A stretch of DNA of 33,546 nt from an uncultured Clostridia bacterium (GCA_937915565.1 CALDMH010000051.1:1-33546), one strand, 5' to 3'; numbered from the stretch's first letter, positions 21,739-31,276 are shown. Numbers and translations are program-made. The notes: a model not told the origin generated them from the letters alone.

Positions 21739-23640
21739 ATGAAAAAATTTAAAATTTCGGTAATTGCCGTCCTCGTTCTTTTATCAATGCTTTTCGCCGT
21801 CGGTTGCGGAAGCGCAATCGCTCCGTCGAAAGCGGCTGCGGGAGCGGCCAAAAGCGTAGACCTTGCCAAAAATCAAGAATACGTCGGCGACGAACGGGTT
21901 TCTTTCTCTGATACCGACGTAACGCTGATTAAAAACAAGAAGTCGGCCTATAAGGCGATTATCGGTGCAAACGCCACTCAAACGGAAAAATACGCTGCGG
22001 AGGAACTCGTTTATTTTCTCGAAAAATCCACGGGTTGCAAACTCCCCATCGTCACAGACGAGAACGTCGGCGACGGCGAACGTTTCATCTCCGTCGGCGA
22101 CACTTCGCTTTTAAAAGCCGCGGGGATAACTCCCGATTACGATAAACTCGGTTATAACGGAGTTACGGTTCACACCGTGGGCGAAAACGTTTTCGTTGCG
22201 GGGGCGACCGAATACGGCACGCTTTTCTCCGTTTACAGATTTTTGCATTATCAGATAGGTTACGAGGCTTACGCTTACGACCATATCGAATATAACTACT
22301 ATAACGAATTGAAACTTAAAGCTTTCGATTACGAATATCGTCCCGCGCTCGGCACGGTAACCGCGGAGGACGCCGAAATGAGCGGCAAGGAAAAGACGAA
22401 GGAAGCTTTGAGAATGTATATTTACGCTTCCAAAAACGGCGGTTACGATTTGGCGGGCAACCTTTATAACAACCTGTGGTGTCACACCACGGAGTTCCTC
22501 GCTTCGCCCGTTAAATATCCGCATCTTTGGAAGAACAGTCAGCTTTGTTATTCCAACCCCGAATCGATTGAAGTGGTAACGCAAAGCTTAATCGGCAAAT
22601 ACGTCAATTCGGCAACGGGGCCTTATCTTATGATAGGCGGAAGCGATAACGTAGGCTCGTGCGATTGCAAGGATTGCAAAGCCAACGAAAAAATCTACGG
22701 CGGCGCGGCGGGCGTTTACGCAAGATTTTTGAATATCGTCGCGAAAAGAGTCGAGGATTATATGGTCGAAAACGGAATGACCAAAAAACTGACGCTCGTC
22801 GGATTGTTCTATTATTCTTACGTCAAACCGCCGGTAAATTTCGTAAACGGCGAATACGTCCCCGTGAATAAGGAATCCGTTCCGAGAAGCGGTCAGGTTT
22901 CGGTCGGCGTTATGTACACGCCCATTCAGTCCTGTTACACTCACCCGTTCGGCGACGACACCTGCGAAATCAACTCGGTTTACACCGATTATATAAAGGG
23001 TTGGGCGGCGATAACCGACCACCTTATGATGTATTCTTACGGAACGAACTTTCAGGCGTTCAAATATCACTTCAACAACTGGGCTTATATGGGCGACACT
23101 TACAGGTTTTTCGCAAAGCTCGGAATGACTTATTATTTCGAGCAGGCTTGCGCGCAAAACGGAATTTCGCCTATGTCCTCTATGAGAGTTTACGTCAGAA
23201 GCAGGCTCGCCTGGAATCCTTATTACGACACGCAGGATTTGATAAACGAATTCACAGAGCATTATTACGGCTCGGGCGCGGAAGCGGTTAAGGAGTATTT
23301 TGAATCGGTTATGGAAAACTTTGAAAGAGTTTACACTATGGCCGAAACCGAATGCGAAGGTATTTATTACACGATAGCGAAATCCGAATACTGGACGAGG
23401 CCGATTCTCAAAAATCTCGAAAGTTACCTCGAAAAGGGAATGTACGAGCTTGAAATCGTCGGCGGAGCGGAGAGCGAGGCTTGCAAGGAAAGAATATTCA
23501 GAGAATACGTTTTGCTTAAAGATATAGAGTTGACGTATTACAGCAAGTATCTCGATAAAGAAGAGCTTGCCGAGCTTGAAGAACTCGTCGCTTACGGAAG
23601 AGAGAAATATAACATAACGAAGGAAACGGAACACGGATGA
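21739..23640 (+). CDS. DUF4838 glycoside-hydrolase-like lipoprotein
   Basis: This 633-residue lipoprotein (AVGC, Cys23) has an alpha-glucuronidase N-terminal-like beta domain (about 75-175: YAAEELVYFLEKSTGCKLPIV, VAGATEYGTLFSVYRFLH). The DUF4838 catalytic-barrel-like domain (about 195-540) carries the family signature GSDNVGSCDCKDCK (C308, C310, C313). DUF4838 proteins resemble GH67/GH20-type glycosidases; their substrates are mostly unknown. The signature normally reads DGGGWCxCxKC, so this copy is somewhat diverged. It is probably anchored on the cell surface and acts on an acidic or complex glycan before import. TAAGGAGAAG precedes the ATG. The stop overlaps the next start (ATGA). Confidence 0.88.
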   Translation: MKKFKISVIAVLVLLSMLFAVGCGSAIAPSKAAAGAAKSVDLAKNQEYVGDERVSFSDTDVTLIKNKKSAYKAIIGANATQTEKYAAEELVYFLEKSTGCKLPIVTDENVGDGERFISVGDTSLLKAAGITPDYDKLGYNGVTVHTVGENVFVAGATEYGTLFSVYRFLHYQIGYEAYAYDHIEYNYYNELKLKAFDYEYRPALGTVTAEDAEMSGKEKTKEALRMYIYASKNGGYDLAGNLYNNLWCHTTEFLASPVKYPHLWKNSQLCYSNPESIEVVTQSLIGKYVNSATGPYLMIGGSDNVGSCDCKDCKANEKIYGGAAGVYARFLNIVAKRVEDYMVENGMTKKLTLVGLFYYSYVKPPVNFVNGEYVPVNKESVPRSGQVSVGVMYTPIQSCYTHPFGDDTCEINSVYTDYIKGWAAITDHLMMYSYGTNFQAFKYHFNNWAYMGDTYRFFAKLGMTYYFEQACAQNGISPMSSMRVYVRSRLAWNPYYDTQDLINEFTEHYYGSGAEAVKEYFESVMENFERVYTMAETECEGIYYTIAKSEYWTRPILKNLESYLEKGMYELEIVGGAESEACKERIFREYVLLKDIELTYYSKYLDKEELAELEELVAYGREKYNITKETEHG

Positions 23641-24236
23641 GAAAAATAATCGTTTTATTAACTTTAATATTGTCGATAACCGCGGCGTGTTTCACGCTCG
23701 GCGGTTGTCAGAATAAAGGCGACGAATCGGTTTCGGGCGCAGACGCCGAACGTTCGTATAATATCGTTTTATCGGCTACGGAACTCGAAATAGAAGTGGG
23801 CGAAAGCGCGGTTTTGCACGCGTCCTACGGAAGCGAAGCCGTTTCCTTTGAAAGCTCGGATAATTCCGTGGCAACCGTTTCGGCAAACGGCGAAATAACC
23901 GCAAAATCCGCAGGAACGGCTTATATCCGCGTGAAGGCGGACGGAAAGGAAACGGTTTGCAAGGTGAACGCCGTGAAGAACGATTGGACGATTGAAATCG
24001 ACTGCGAAAGCGCGATAACCGCCGTCAATTCGCTCAACAAGGAGTTCAGGGCAAGCGTTCGCAAAAACGGCGAAGAAACTACGGAAACCGTCGTTTGGAC
24101 GATAACCGGCGGCGGTAAACTTTTCGTAGAAGAAAACGAGGCGAGAGTTTACGTCGAGGGCGCGGGAACTTACACGCTCACCGCGACGTTCAAAAAGACC
24201 TCGGCTTCCGTGGTTATAACCGTAATCGCGAAATAA
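23637..24236 (+). CDS. Small lipoprotein with a BIG2 (bacterial Ig-like 2) domain
   Basis: This 199-residue lipoprotein (LGGC, Cys24) has a short acidic linker and a BIG2 domain at about 41-115 (LEIEVGESAVLHASYGSEAVSFESSDNSVATVSANGEITAKSAGTAYIRV). A second Ig-like domain follows at about 118-199. Such domains bind or space extracellular ligands, often sugars or host proteins. The start overlaps the upstream stop in ATGA, so it is translationally coupled to the DUF4838 gene. The next gene product opens with a close BIG2 relative, pointing to local domain duplication. Confidence 0.86.
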   Translation: MRKIIVLLTLILSITAACFTLGGCQNKGDESVSGADAERSYNIVLSATELEIEVGESAVLHASYGSEAVSFESSDNSVATVSANGEITAKSAGTAYIRVKADGKETVCKVNAVKNDWTIEIDCESAITAVNSLNKEFRASVRKNGEETTETVVWTITGGGKLFVEENEARVYVEGAGTYTLTATFKKTSASVVITVIAK

Positions 24237-24248
24237 GGGAGAAGACGT

Positions 24249-27242
24249 ATGAAAAAATCCATACTTTGTATATTGACGATATTCGTTTTAGGGTTCGTTC
24301 TTGCGGCGACGGCCTGCAAAGGCAAAGACGAATCCGTCGAATCGCCGAACGACAGTTCGTCTTACGATTCCTCGGAAATTTCGCTCGTCGTTAAGGAAAA
24401 GGAGAAAACCCTTTACGTCGGCGAAACCTATAAAATCGAGGCGACGGGCGACGGCGCGATTTCGTTTGAAAGTTCCGACGAGCTTATTGCCGTCGTTTCT
24501 TCGGACGGAATCGTTACGGCCGTGGCCGACGGAACGGCGTTTTTAACCGTTTCGGACGAAAAAAGTTCGGTCACTTGCAGAATAAACGTAATCAAATCGA
24601 GCGAGTATATCCGCCTCGGCGCAACGGAAACGGGCGTGGTTAAAGGCGGCGAAACCTCGATAAAAGCAGAAATAATCAAAAACGGAGAAGTTTTCGACGG
24701 CGAAATTTCTTTCACGGCGGACGACGCGTTGAAAATTAAAAGAAACGGCAACGAAATAATCGTTTCGTCCGATAAAATCGGATATTACGTCGTCACCGCG
24801 AGATACGAAAACCTTTCCGCCGAAATTTCGGTTAAGGTTGTGAACGAAAACGCGAAGTTCCTCGCTACGCCCAAGCCGAAGGTTGAAAACTGCAAAACCC
24901 TTAAATGGGACGCGGTTGCAAACGCCGACGGTTATAAGGTTATGATAAACGGCGGCGACTGGAAGAACGTTAGCGGAACGAGTTTTGCCGCCGACGATTT
25001 AACCGCAGGGCTTAAATCGGGCGAAAAGGTCGTTTTCTCCGTGAGAGCGGTTGCGAAAAACGACTTCGATTTCCTCGACGGACTTCCCGAAAGGCTCGTT
25101 TTCGGCCACGATTACGCCGAAGAAGTTCTCGAACCTTATACTTGCGTGATAGAGGGTAAGGTAAAATATACCTGCCGTACCTGCGGCAAAACCTACGAAG
25201 AGGACGGAGTTCTCGCTCCGCACCATATAGTTGACGGCGCGTGCAGCAATTGCGGAAAAATCATCACCGAAAAGGTTATGTATCTTTACGACGACAAGAA
25301 CGAATGTTATTACGTTGCCGGCGCGGACGCGGGTTTCGACGCGGAAGAGGTTTATATCCTCGCGAAATATAACGACGGCAAAAACGGCGAACACCCCGTT
25401 AAGTATTTCGGTTGCGGCGCGTTCCAGTCTAACGAAATCATAAGAAAGGTTATCGTTCCGGAAAGTATGACCGAGTTTGAGGACGCGAGAGAGGAATTCA
25501 ATATAATCTCCGTGAACGGGAAAAAGGTTTCGAGTCCGTTAAGAGGGCTTACGTTCGACGCTTGTATCAATCTCGAATTCGTTTCCGTTGCGGGAATGCA
25601 CTATTTCCCTGCGGTCGATAAGAGCGAACTTCCCTATCACCACGATAATTTCAGAGATTGCAACAAGCTCACGCAGATTATCGTCGGCGACGGATTTTAT
25701 AATCAGGGCAGAACGTTTATGAATTGGCAAAACACGCCGAAGGATTTCGAGCCCGTCACCGATATTTACGTTAAGGGAACGAAAGTTGATACCATCGCAA
25801 CGGATTCTTATCCGATTGGCACGGAATCCGGCGCGAACAACAACCTTTTAACCGGCGACGTATTCTATTATTCCCAAAACTCGACGAAGTGCTTCACCTG
25901 GTATTACGACGCGCAGGGTAATTTCGTTTCAAACGGCAAGCACGAATATAAAAACGGAGTTTGCAAAAAGTGCAAATCGAGAGACGATTACGGCGTGCGC
26001 TACGCTTACGACTCGAAAAACAGTTGCTATTACGTCGGAGATAACAAATCGATAAACAAAACCGAACTTGAAATTCTTGCGGAGTTCGACGACGGAACGA
26101 ACGGCGTTCATCCCGTATCTTACGTCAGGAACGGCGCGTTCAAGACGAACCAGAAGTTGAAGAAGGTTATTCTTCCCGCAAGCGTCACCGCACTCGACGG
26201 CTCGGTGTTTGAAAACTGCACCTCGCTCGAATTCGTTTCGATGACGGGAATAGGCGATATGACGTTCAAGAATATCGAAAGAGTTTACGGCAAGGTAACG
26301 ACGAACAACAACTTCATTAAATGTTTTGCTTTGAAAAAAGTTGTCGTCGGCAAGAAATTCAACCTTTATGCAGATTCCGCCGACGCGCAGCAGTTTATCG
26401 GAGGAGGCGAAAATCTTTTCGAGCCGTGCGTTGATATTTACGTTGACGCAACCGAATCGGAAAGCAACGTAAAATGTGCGCCGAGTGCGAAAAACAATCT
26501 CTTAACGGGCATCGTGTATTATAAAGGCAATCTCACCGTTTGCAAACGCTGGAATTTGAACAAAAACGGCGATATGGTAACTACCGCGCAGGACCACACG
26601 TTTAAAAACGGCGTGTGCAAGACCTGCGGAGTTTACGAAACCGACGGAACGAACTACGTTTACGACAGCGCGAACGAGGTTTATTACGTCGCGGGTTATT
26701 CGGGAAGCGGCACGGAGGTCAACGTTCTTGAAAAATATTGCGACGGCGAAAACGGCGTTCATTCCGTAACTTACGTCAGAAACGGCGCGTTCCAGAACAA
26801 CAACGTCATAACCTCGGTAGTTCTTCCGAAGAGCGTAACGAGGCTTGACGGTTCGGTTTTCCAGGGCTGCGGAGAACTCAAATTCGTTTCGATGACGGGA
26901 ATAACGGATATGGCGTTTATAAATCTCAGCAACAAGGGGATTTATAAGGGCGAGAGCGGGGTTGTCTCAAATAACAACTTCCTCGGCTGCGAAAAGCTCA
27001 CGAAGGTTCTCGTAAACAAGAACTTCAATCTTTACGCGGATTCCGCCACGGCCCAGCAGTTCTACACGGCTTCCGCGGCGGCGTGCGTCGATATTTACGT
27101 CGACGGAACGAAGGCGGAAAGCAACGTAAACTGCGCGCCGAACGCCCAAAATAAACTTTTAACGGGAAAAGTGTATTATTACAGTGCAAATAAGGCCGAT
27201 AACTGTTGGCGTTACGTCGACGGCAAGGTCGAGAAATGGTAA
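24249..27242 (+). CDS. Giant lipoprotein: BIG2, FN3-like and three BspA-like LRR modules
   Basis: This 997-residue lipoprotein has a signal with a borderline lipobox (ATAC, Cys23) and a Ser/Asp linker. A BIG2 domain (about 43-115), an Ig-like domain (120-200) and an FN3-like domain (205-285: PKPKVENCKTLKWDAVANADGYKV) follow. After a Cys-rich stretch (CRTCG), three modules start at residues 325, 565 and 783. Each opens with H..DG.C..CG, then a YxYD..N..YYV strand, LRR_5-type cores (FKTNQKLKKVILPASVTALDGSVFENC), and an N-N-F-x-x-C...Y..D segment closing near YYxxx...W. BspA-like LRR proteins are adhesins or ligand binders in gut bacteria. The protein ends in WRYVDGKVEKW. GGGAG precedes the ATG. 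Confidence 0.88.
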   Translation: MKKSILCILTIFVLGFVLAATACKGKDESVESPNDSSSYDSSEISLVVKEKEKTLYVGETYKIEATGDGAISFESSDELIAVVSSDGIVTAVADGTAFLTVSDEKSSVTCRINVIKSSEYIRLGATETGVVKGGETSIKAEIIKNGEVFDGEISFTADDALKIKRNGNEIIVSSDKIGYYVVTARYENLSAEISVKVVNENAKFLATPKPKVENCKTLKWDAVANADGYKVMINGGDWKNVSGTSFAADDLTAGLKSGEKVVFSVRAVAKNDFDFLDGLPERLVFGHDYAEEVLEPYTCVIEGKVKYTCRTCGKTYEEDGVLAPHHIVDGACSNCGKIITEKVMYLYDDKNECYYVAGADAGFDAEEVYILAKYNDGKNGEHPVKYFGCGAFQSNEIIRKVIVPESMTEFEDAREEFNIISVNGKKVSSPLRGLTFDACINLEFVSVAGMHYFPAVDKSELPYHHDNFRDCNKLTQIIVGDGFYNQGRTFMNWQNTPKDFEPVTDIYVKGTKVDTIATDSYPIGTESGANNNLLTGDVFYYSQNSTKCFTWYYDAQGNFVSNGKHEYKNGVCKKCKSRDDYGVRYAYDSKNSCYYVGDNKSINKTELEILAEFDDGTNGVHPVSYVRNGAFKTNQKLKKVILPASVTALDGSVFENCTSLEFVSMTGIGDMTFKNIERVYGKVTTNNNFIKCFALKKVVVGKKFNLYADSADAQQFIGGGENLFEPCVDIYVDATESESNVKCAPSAKNNLLTGIVYYKGNLTVCKRWNLNKNGDMVTTAQDHTFKNGVCKTCGVYETDGTNYVYDSANEVYYVAGYSGSGTEVNVLEKYCDGENGVHSVTYVRNGAFQNNNVITSVVLPKSVTRLDGSVFQGCGELKFVSMTGITDMAFINLSNKGIYKGESGVVSNNNFLGCEKLTKVLVNKNFNLYADSATAQQFYTASAAACVDIYVDGTKAESNVNCAPNAQNKLLTGKVYYYSANKADNCWRYVDGKVEKW
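25221..27242 (+). repeat. Three coding LRR modules of the first giant lipoprotein
   Basis: Modules start at the H..DG.C..CG codons: 25221-25940 (240 codons), 25941-26594 (218) and 26595-27242 (215 plus stop). The last is nearly identical in long stretches to the final module of the next gene. Confidence 0.8.
26973..27090 (+). repeat. 118-bp segment shared with the next gene (copy 1)
   Basis: This segment matches 30947-31064 base for base except for about seven positions. It covers the NNFLGCEKLTKVLVNK and QQFYTASAAACV codons. Confidence 0.85.
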
Positions 27243-27256
27243 TAATCAGGAGGATA

Positions 27257-30200
27257 ATGATGAAAAAACTTATCAGGCTTTTAATTGCCGTAACGTTCGT
27301 TTGCGTGCTTACGGCAGGAATCGCAAGTTGTTCCGACGTTCCGAGCGAAAGCAAATCGCCGGAATCCGTTTCGGAAACGACGTCGCACACTCACGTTTTC
27401 GACGGGGAATGGAAAAGCGACGGAAGCTACCATTGGCGCGAATGCGAATGTGGGGAGAAATCGGAAAAAGAGGCTCACGTTTTAACGGCAATTTCGGTTA
27501 AAACCGTTCCCTCAAAAACGAAGTACCTCACGGGCGACGTTTTCGATAAAACCGGAATGGAAATCGAGGGCACTTGCGTATGCGGAAAGGTGAACGTCAC
27601 CGATTACGAAATAGAGTACGCCGTTAATGGGGCAACGTCGCTTAATTACGGCGATACCTCCGTTAAAGTCCGCGTCGGCAAACTTACCGCGGACGTTGCC
27701 GTTACGGTTGAAAAACGCGAAATAGCAAAGCCCGTTGCGGACGAAACGAGTTTCACTTATAACGGAAAAGAACAAACTTACGCCGTTGCGGCAAGCGAGT
27801 TCTACACCGTGAGCGGAAACGTTCAGAAAAACGCGGGCGAATATACCGTAACCGTTGCTCTTAAAGACAAGGAAGGCACTTCTTGGGCAGATAAAACCAC
27901 CGACGACTTCAGCTTCACCTTCGTTATAAAGAGGTTCGGCGCGGCCGTCGTGTGGAACGTTGCCGAAAAGTACGTTTATAACGGCGTTGCGCTCGCAGCT
28001 CCCACGGCTAAAATCGTCGGCGCGGACGGGCAGGAAATGAATCTTACCGTCAGCGGAGACGAAATCAACGACAAAGGTTCTTACACTTTCACCGCATCCG
28101 CGGACGATAACAATTACGAACTCACGAACGCCGCCTGCACTATAAAGGTTTATCTTTATAACGAGATAACCGGTATGGCGTTCGCCGATATAGAATACGG
28201 CAACGAACCGTCTTACGACGCGGAAGAACTTAAAGCTCTTCACGGCACGCCGACGATTGTATATTCGCTTGCGGAAGACGGCGAATACGTCGCGTGGGAA
28301 ACTATCGAAAAGAAAATCGGCAAATATTACGTTAAAGCGAGCGTAGAAGGCACGGACGATTATATTTCCGCCACGGCATTCGCGTCTTTCAACGTCGTAA
28401 AAATGGCAAATAGGGCGGAAATTGCATCCGACAAGGAAGTTTACGCGTGCAACGAAAGAGTGAACGTGTACGGAACGGCCGTTCACGGACTTGAAACGGT
28501 TGTGATAAAATACGCGACGAGTGCGGACGGCGAATTCTCGGCCGTTATGACTTTTGAACTCGGAAAAACTTATTACGCGAAAGCCGTCGTTGCGGAGGGA
28601 GAAACCTATAACGGAGCGGAAAGCAACGTCATTTCTTTCTCGATTGCAAATCACGTTTATAAGGACGGGAAGTGCGACGTTTGCGGCGAATATAACACGA
28701 TGGGCGTGGCTTACGCTTACGACGAAGCAAACGATTGTTATTACGTCGATTTCAACAAAGGACTTAAAGCCTCGGATATAACCGTTCTTTCTAAATATAG
28801 CGACGGAGAACACGAGGAAAGGGAAGTTAAATACGTCAGAAACAGCGCGTTTATGGAAAATCCGTATATTAAGAGAATAACCCTTCCCGCAAGCGTAACG
28901 AGGCTCGACGGAATGGTGTTCCAAAGCTGCGGAGAACTCGAATACGTTTCGATGCTCGGCGTTGTAAATCTCGAATCAAAGGGTTTTTCGGGCGGAATTT
29001 ACGAAGGCGAAGGCAAGCTTTACACCACGAACAACTTCCTCGATTGCGAAAAACTTACCGCGGTTATGGTAAACAAAAAATTGGTCGTCGGGCCGAGGCA
29101 GTTTATAAGAGTCGACGAAAAGCTTACGCCTTGCGTAGTTTTATACGCCGACGGAGCGAAAGCCGAAGTGTCGGTAACCGTTCCCGACGAGTTTAATCAG
29201 CTTTTCAGCGGCAACGTTTACGCAAAAGGCAACAAGGATAAATGCGGCGAGTGGAATTACGACGCCGAAGGAAAAATCGTTCACGGCGCGCCCGCTCATA
29301 ACTTTAAAGGCGAAACCTGCGAAATTTGCGGCGAATATAACACGATGGGCGTGGCTTACGCTTACGACGAGGTTAAAGATTGTTATTACGTCGACTTCAA
29401 TAACTCCGTTAAAACCGCCGATATAACGATTCTTTCCAGATATAACGACGGAGAACACGAGGAAAAAGAAGTTAAATACGTCAGGAACGAGGCGTTTCAA
29501 GATAACACGGCGATAGTTAAGGTTATCTTCCCCGAAAGCGTTAAAAGGCTTGATGGTAACGTTTTCCAGGGCTGCACGAATCTTCAATACGTTTCTATGA
29601 CGGGCGTTGCGGAGCTTACGCTCGAAAACCTTTCCAACAAAGGAATTTACGGCAAGAGCGTATATTCCACCAACAATTTCCTTAACTGCGGAAGTCTTAC
29701 GACGGTTATCGTTGGCAAGAGCTTTAAAATAACGGGCAATCATTTCATAAGAACGAACGGCGACCTTCCGGCAGGCAACGCGGACATTTATATGAGCGGA
29801 AGCAAAGCCGAGGCTTCGTTCGTTTACGACAAGACAAACAGAAACGAGCATTTCTCCGGCAGAGTTTATTATCTCGGCAACGCCGAAAACTGTGAAGAGT
29901 GGAATTACGACGCAAGCGGAAATATCGTTCGCGGTCCGCTCCATAGTTTCGTTGACGGAAAGTGCGAAAACTGCGGAGAAATTCAGACGCAGGGCATAAC
30001 TTACGGTTACGATTCCGCAAACGACGTTTATTACGTTTCGAGTTATAAGGGTGAGGGAGAAGTTTACGTTCTTGCAAAATATAACGGCGAGCACGGCGAA
30101 AAGGCCGTTACTTACGTTAAAAACGGTGCGTTCCAGGACGCGAATATAACGAAGGTCGTTCTTCCCGCAAACATAACGAGGCTCGACGGTTCGGTCTTCC

Positions 30201-31216
30201 AAGGCTGCATAAACCTCGAATACGTTTCGATGCTCGGCGTTGTAAATCTCGAATCGAAAGCTCTTTCGGGCGGAATTTACGAAGGCGCAGGCGAACTTTA
30301 CACCACGAACAACTTCCTTAACTGCGGAAAACTCACCACGGTTATCGTAAACAAAGCGTTGACGGTTGGCCCGAGACAGTTCATAAGAACCGACGAAAAG
30401 CTTGCTTCTTGCGTCGTATTGTACGCAGACGGAGCGAAAAACGAGGTTTCGGTTTCCGTTCACGAGGAATACAACGAGCTTTTCAGCGGCGTAATTTACT
30501 CGAAGGGCGATGCGGCAAAATGCCTCGAATGGAATTATGATGCAAACGGTAACTTCGTTCACGGTCCGGTTCACGATTTCGTTGACGGAAAGTGCGAAAA
30601 CTGCGGAGAAGTTCAGACGCAGGGCATAACTTACGGTTACGATTCCGCAAACGACGTTTATTACGTTTCGGGTTATACGGGTTCTGCCAAAGAGGTTTAC
30701 GTTCTTGCCAAATATAACGACGGCGAACACGACGAAAAAGCCGTTACTTACGTTAAAAACGGCGCTTTCCAAAACCCGAATATAACCAAAGTCGTTCTTC
30801 CCGCAAGCGTAACGAGGCTCGACGGTTCGGTCTTCCAAGGCTGCGGAGCACTCGAATTCGTTTCGATGACGGGAATAACGGATATGGCGTTTAAAAACCT
30901 TAGCAACAGCGGAATTTACGTAGGCGAGAATGAAATTATCACAAACAACAACTTCCTCGGCTGCGAAAAGCTCACGAAGGTTCTCGTAAACAAGAAATTC
31001 AATCTTTATGCGGATAACGCCGCGGCCCAGCAGTTCTACACGGCCTCCGCGGCGGCGTGCGTCGACATTTACGTTGACGGTATGGAAGATGAAAGCAGCG
31101 TAAACTGCTCGCCGAACGCCCAGAACAAACTTTTAACCGGTAATATTTATTATTACAGCGAGGAAAGTTCCGAGGGAACTTGGAGATACGTCAACGGCGT
31201 TCCCACGCTTTGGTAA
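27257..31216 (+). CDS. Giant lipoprotein: Ig-like/MBG domains and four tandem LRR modules
   Basis: This 1319-residue lipoprotein (IASC, Cys25) has a His/Cys stretch (about 43-75: HTHVFDGEW, CECGE) and a group-3 bacterial Ig-like domain (about 75-153: VPSKTKYLTGDVFDKTGMEI). MBG-like domains occupy about 155-300 (SFTYNGKEQTYAV, KYVYNGVALAAP), followed by further Ig-like domains to about 465. Four tandem modules then start at residues 466, 681, 896 and 1106. They share the H..DGKC..CGE opening, YGYDSAND.YYV, LPASVTRLDGSVFQGC LRR cores and W.Y closings. Residues 45-75 resemble the Cys repeats of the metallophosphoesterase. ATG 27257 is chosen for the AGGAGG at 27248-27253; the frame is open to 27206 without an SD. 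It is probably a surface glycan- or protein-binding scaffold. Confidence 0.88.
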   Translation: MMKKLIRLLIAVTFVCVLTAGIASCSDVPSESKSPESVSETTSHTHVFDGEWKSDGSYHWRECECGEKSEKEAHVLTAISVKTVPSKTKYLTGDVFDKTGMEIEGTCVCGKVNVTDYEIEYAVNGATSLNYGDTSVKVRVGKLTADVAVTVEKREIAKPVADETSFTYNGKEQTYAVAASEFYTVSGNVQKNAGEYTVTVALKDKEGTSWADKTTDDFSFTFVIKRFGAAVVWNVAEKYVYNGVALAAPTAKIVGADGQEMNLTVSGDEINDKGSYTFTASADDNNYELTNAACTIKVYLYNEITGMAFADIEYGNEPSYDAEELKALHGTPTIVYSLAEDGEYVAWETIEKKIGKYYVKASVEGTDDYISATAFASFNVVKMANRAEIASDKEVYACNERVNVYGTAVHGLETVVIKYATSADGEFSAVMTFELGKTYYAKAVVAEGETYNGAESNVISFSIANHVYKDGKCDVCGEYNTMGVAYAYDEANDCYYVDFNKGLKASDITVLSKYSDGEHEEREVKYVRNSAFMENPYIKRITLPASVTRLDGMVFQSCGELEYVSMLGVVNLESKGFSGGIYEGEGKLYTTNNFLDCEKLTAVMVNKKLVVGPRQFIRVDEKLTPCVVLYADGAKAEVSVTVPDEFNQLFSGNVYAKGNKDKCGEWNYDAEGKIVHGAPAHNFKGETCEICGEYNTMGVAYAYDEVKDCYYVDFNNSVKTADITILSRYNDGEHEEKEVKYVRNEAFQDNTAIVKVIFPESVKRLDGNVFQGCTNLQYVSMTGVAELTLENLSNKGIYGKSVYSTNNFLNCGSLTTVIVGKSFKITGNHFIRTNGDLPAGNADIYMSGSKAEASFVYDKTNRNEHFSGRVYYLGNAENCEEWNYDASGNIVRGPLHSFVDGKCENCGEIQTQGITYGYDSANDVYYVSSYKGEGEVYVLAKYNGEHGEKAVTYVKNGAFQDANITKVVLPANITRLDGSVFQGCINLEYVSMLGVVNLESKALSGGIYEGAGELYTTNNFLNCGKLTTVIVNKALTVGPRQFIRTDEKLASCVVLYADGAKNEVSVSVHEEYNELFSGVIYSKGDAAKCLEWNYDANGNFVHGPVHDFVDGKCENCGEVQTQGITYGYDSANDVYYVSGYTGSAKEVYVLAKYNDGEHDEKAVTYVKNGAFQNPNITKVVLPASVTRLDGSVFQGCGALEFVSMTGITDMAFKNLSNSGIYVGENEIITNNNFLGCEKLTKVLVNKKFNLYADNAAAQQFYTASAAACVDIYVDGMEDESSVNCSPNAQNKLLTGNIYYYSEESSEGTWRYVNGVPTLW
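29947..30040 (+). repeat. 94-bp near-identical repeat, copy 1
   Basis: It differs from 30577-30670 at one base (A29981 versus G30611). The two copies lie 630 bp apart. Confidence 0.9.
30577..30670 (+). repeat. 94-bp near-identical repeat, copy 2
   Basis: Partner of 29947-30040. It encodes FVDGKCENCGE and the following TQGITYGYDSANDVYYVS. Confidence 0.9.
30947..31064 (+). repeat. 118-bp segment shared with the previous gene (copy 2)
   Basis: Partner of 26973-27090, 3,974 bp away in the neighbouring gene. Confidence 0.85.
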
Positions 31217-31242
31217 TAGGTAATAAAATCGTAGTTTAATTT

Positions 31243-31276
31243 ACAGCCCTGTCGGGCTTGCGCCCGACAGGGCTGT
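31243..31276 (+). terminator. Strong stem-loop after the second giant lipoprotein gene
   Basis: A perfect 15-bp stem, ACAGCCCTGTCGGGC (31243-31257) with GCCCGACAGGGCTGT (31262-31276), closes a 4-base loop 26 bases after the stop. Only TTT follows before A-rich sequence, so termination may be partial. The first GTTTAAA array element begins inside its 3' arm. Confidence 0.72.

Larger units (their letters stand above)
28652..31216 (+). repeat. Four tandem coding LRR modules (645, 645, 630, 645 bp)
   Basis: Units are 28652-29296, 29297-29941, 29942-30571 and 30572-31216. Their near-constant length and high identity indicate recent in-frame unequal recombination. Modules 1 and 2 share 'NTMGVAYAYDE' and modules 3 and 4 share 'TQGITYGYDSAND'. 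Modules 1 and 3 also share a 'MLGVVNLESK' segment, so the units have been shuffled. Confidence 0.85.

Noticed and set aside
22588..23634. 348-codon antisense frame opposite the DUF4838 gene
   Set aside because: No SD and no domain. The plus strand carries the DUF4838 signature and a lipobox.
27512..30838. Very long antisense open frames (470 and 565 codons) opposite the second giant lipoprotein gene
   Set aside because: They mirror the repeated codons of the plus-strand LRR modules, have no ribosome binding site, and give Val/Phe/Arg-rich repetitive products with no recognisable domain. The plus strand has a lipobox, domains and an SD.
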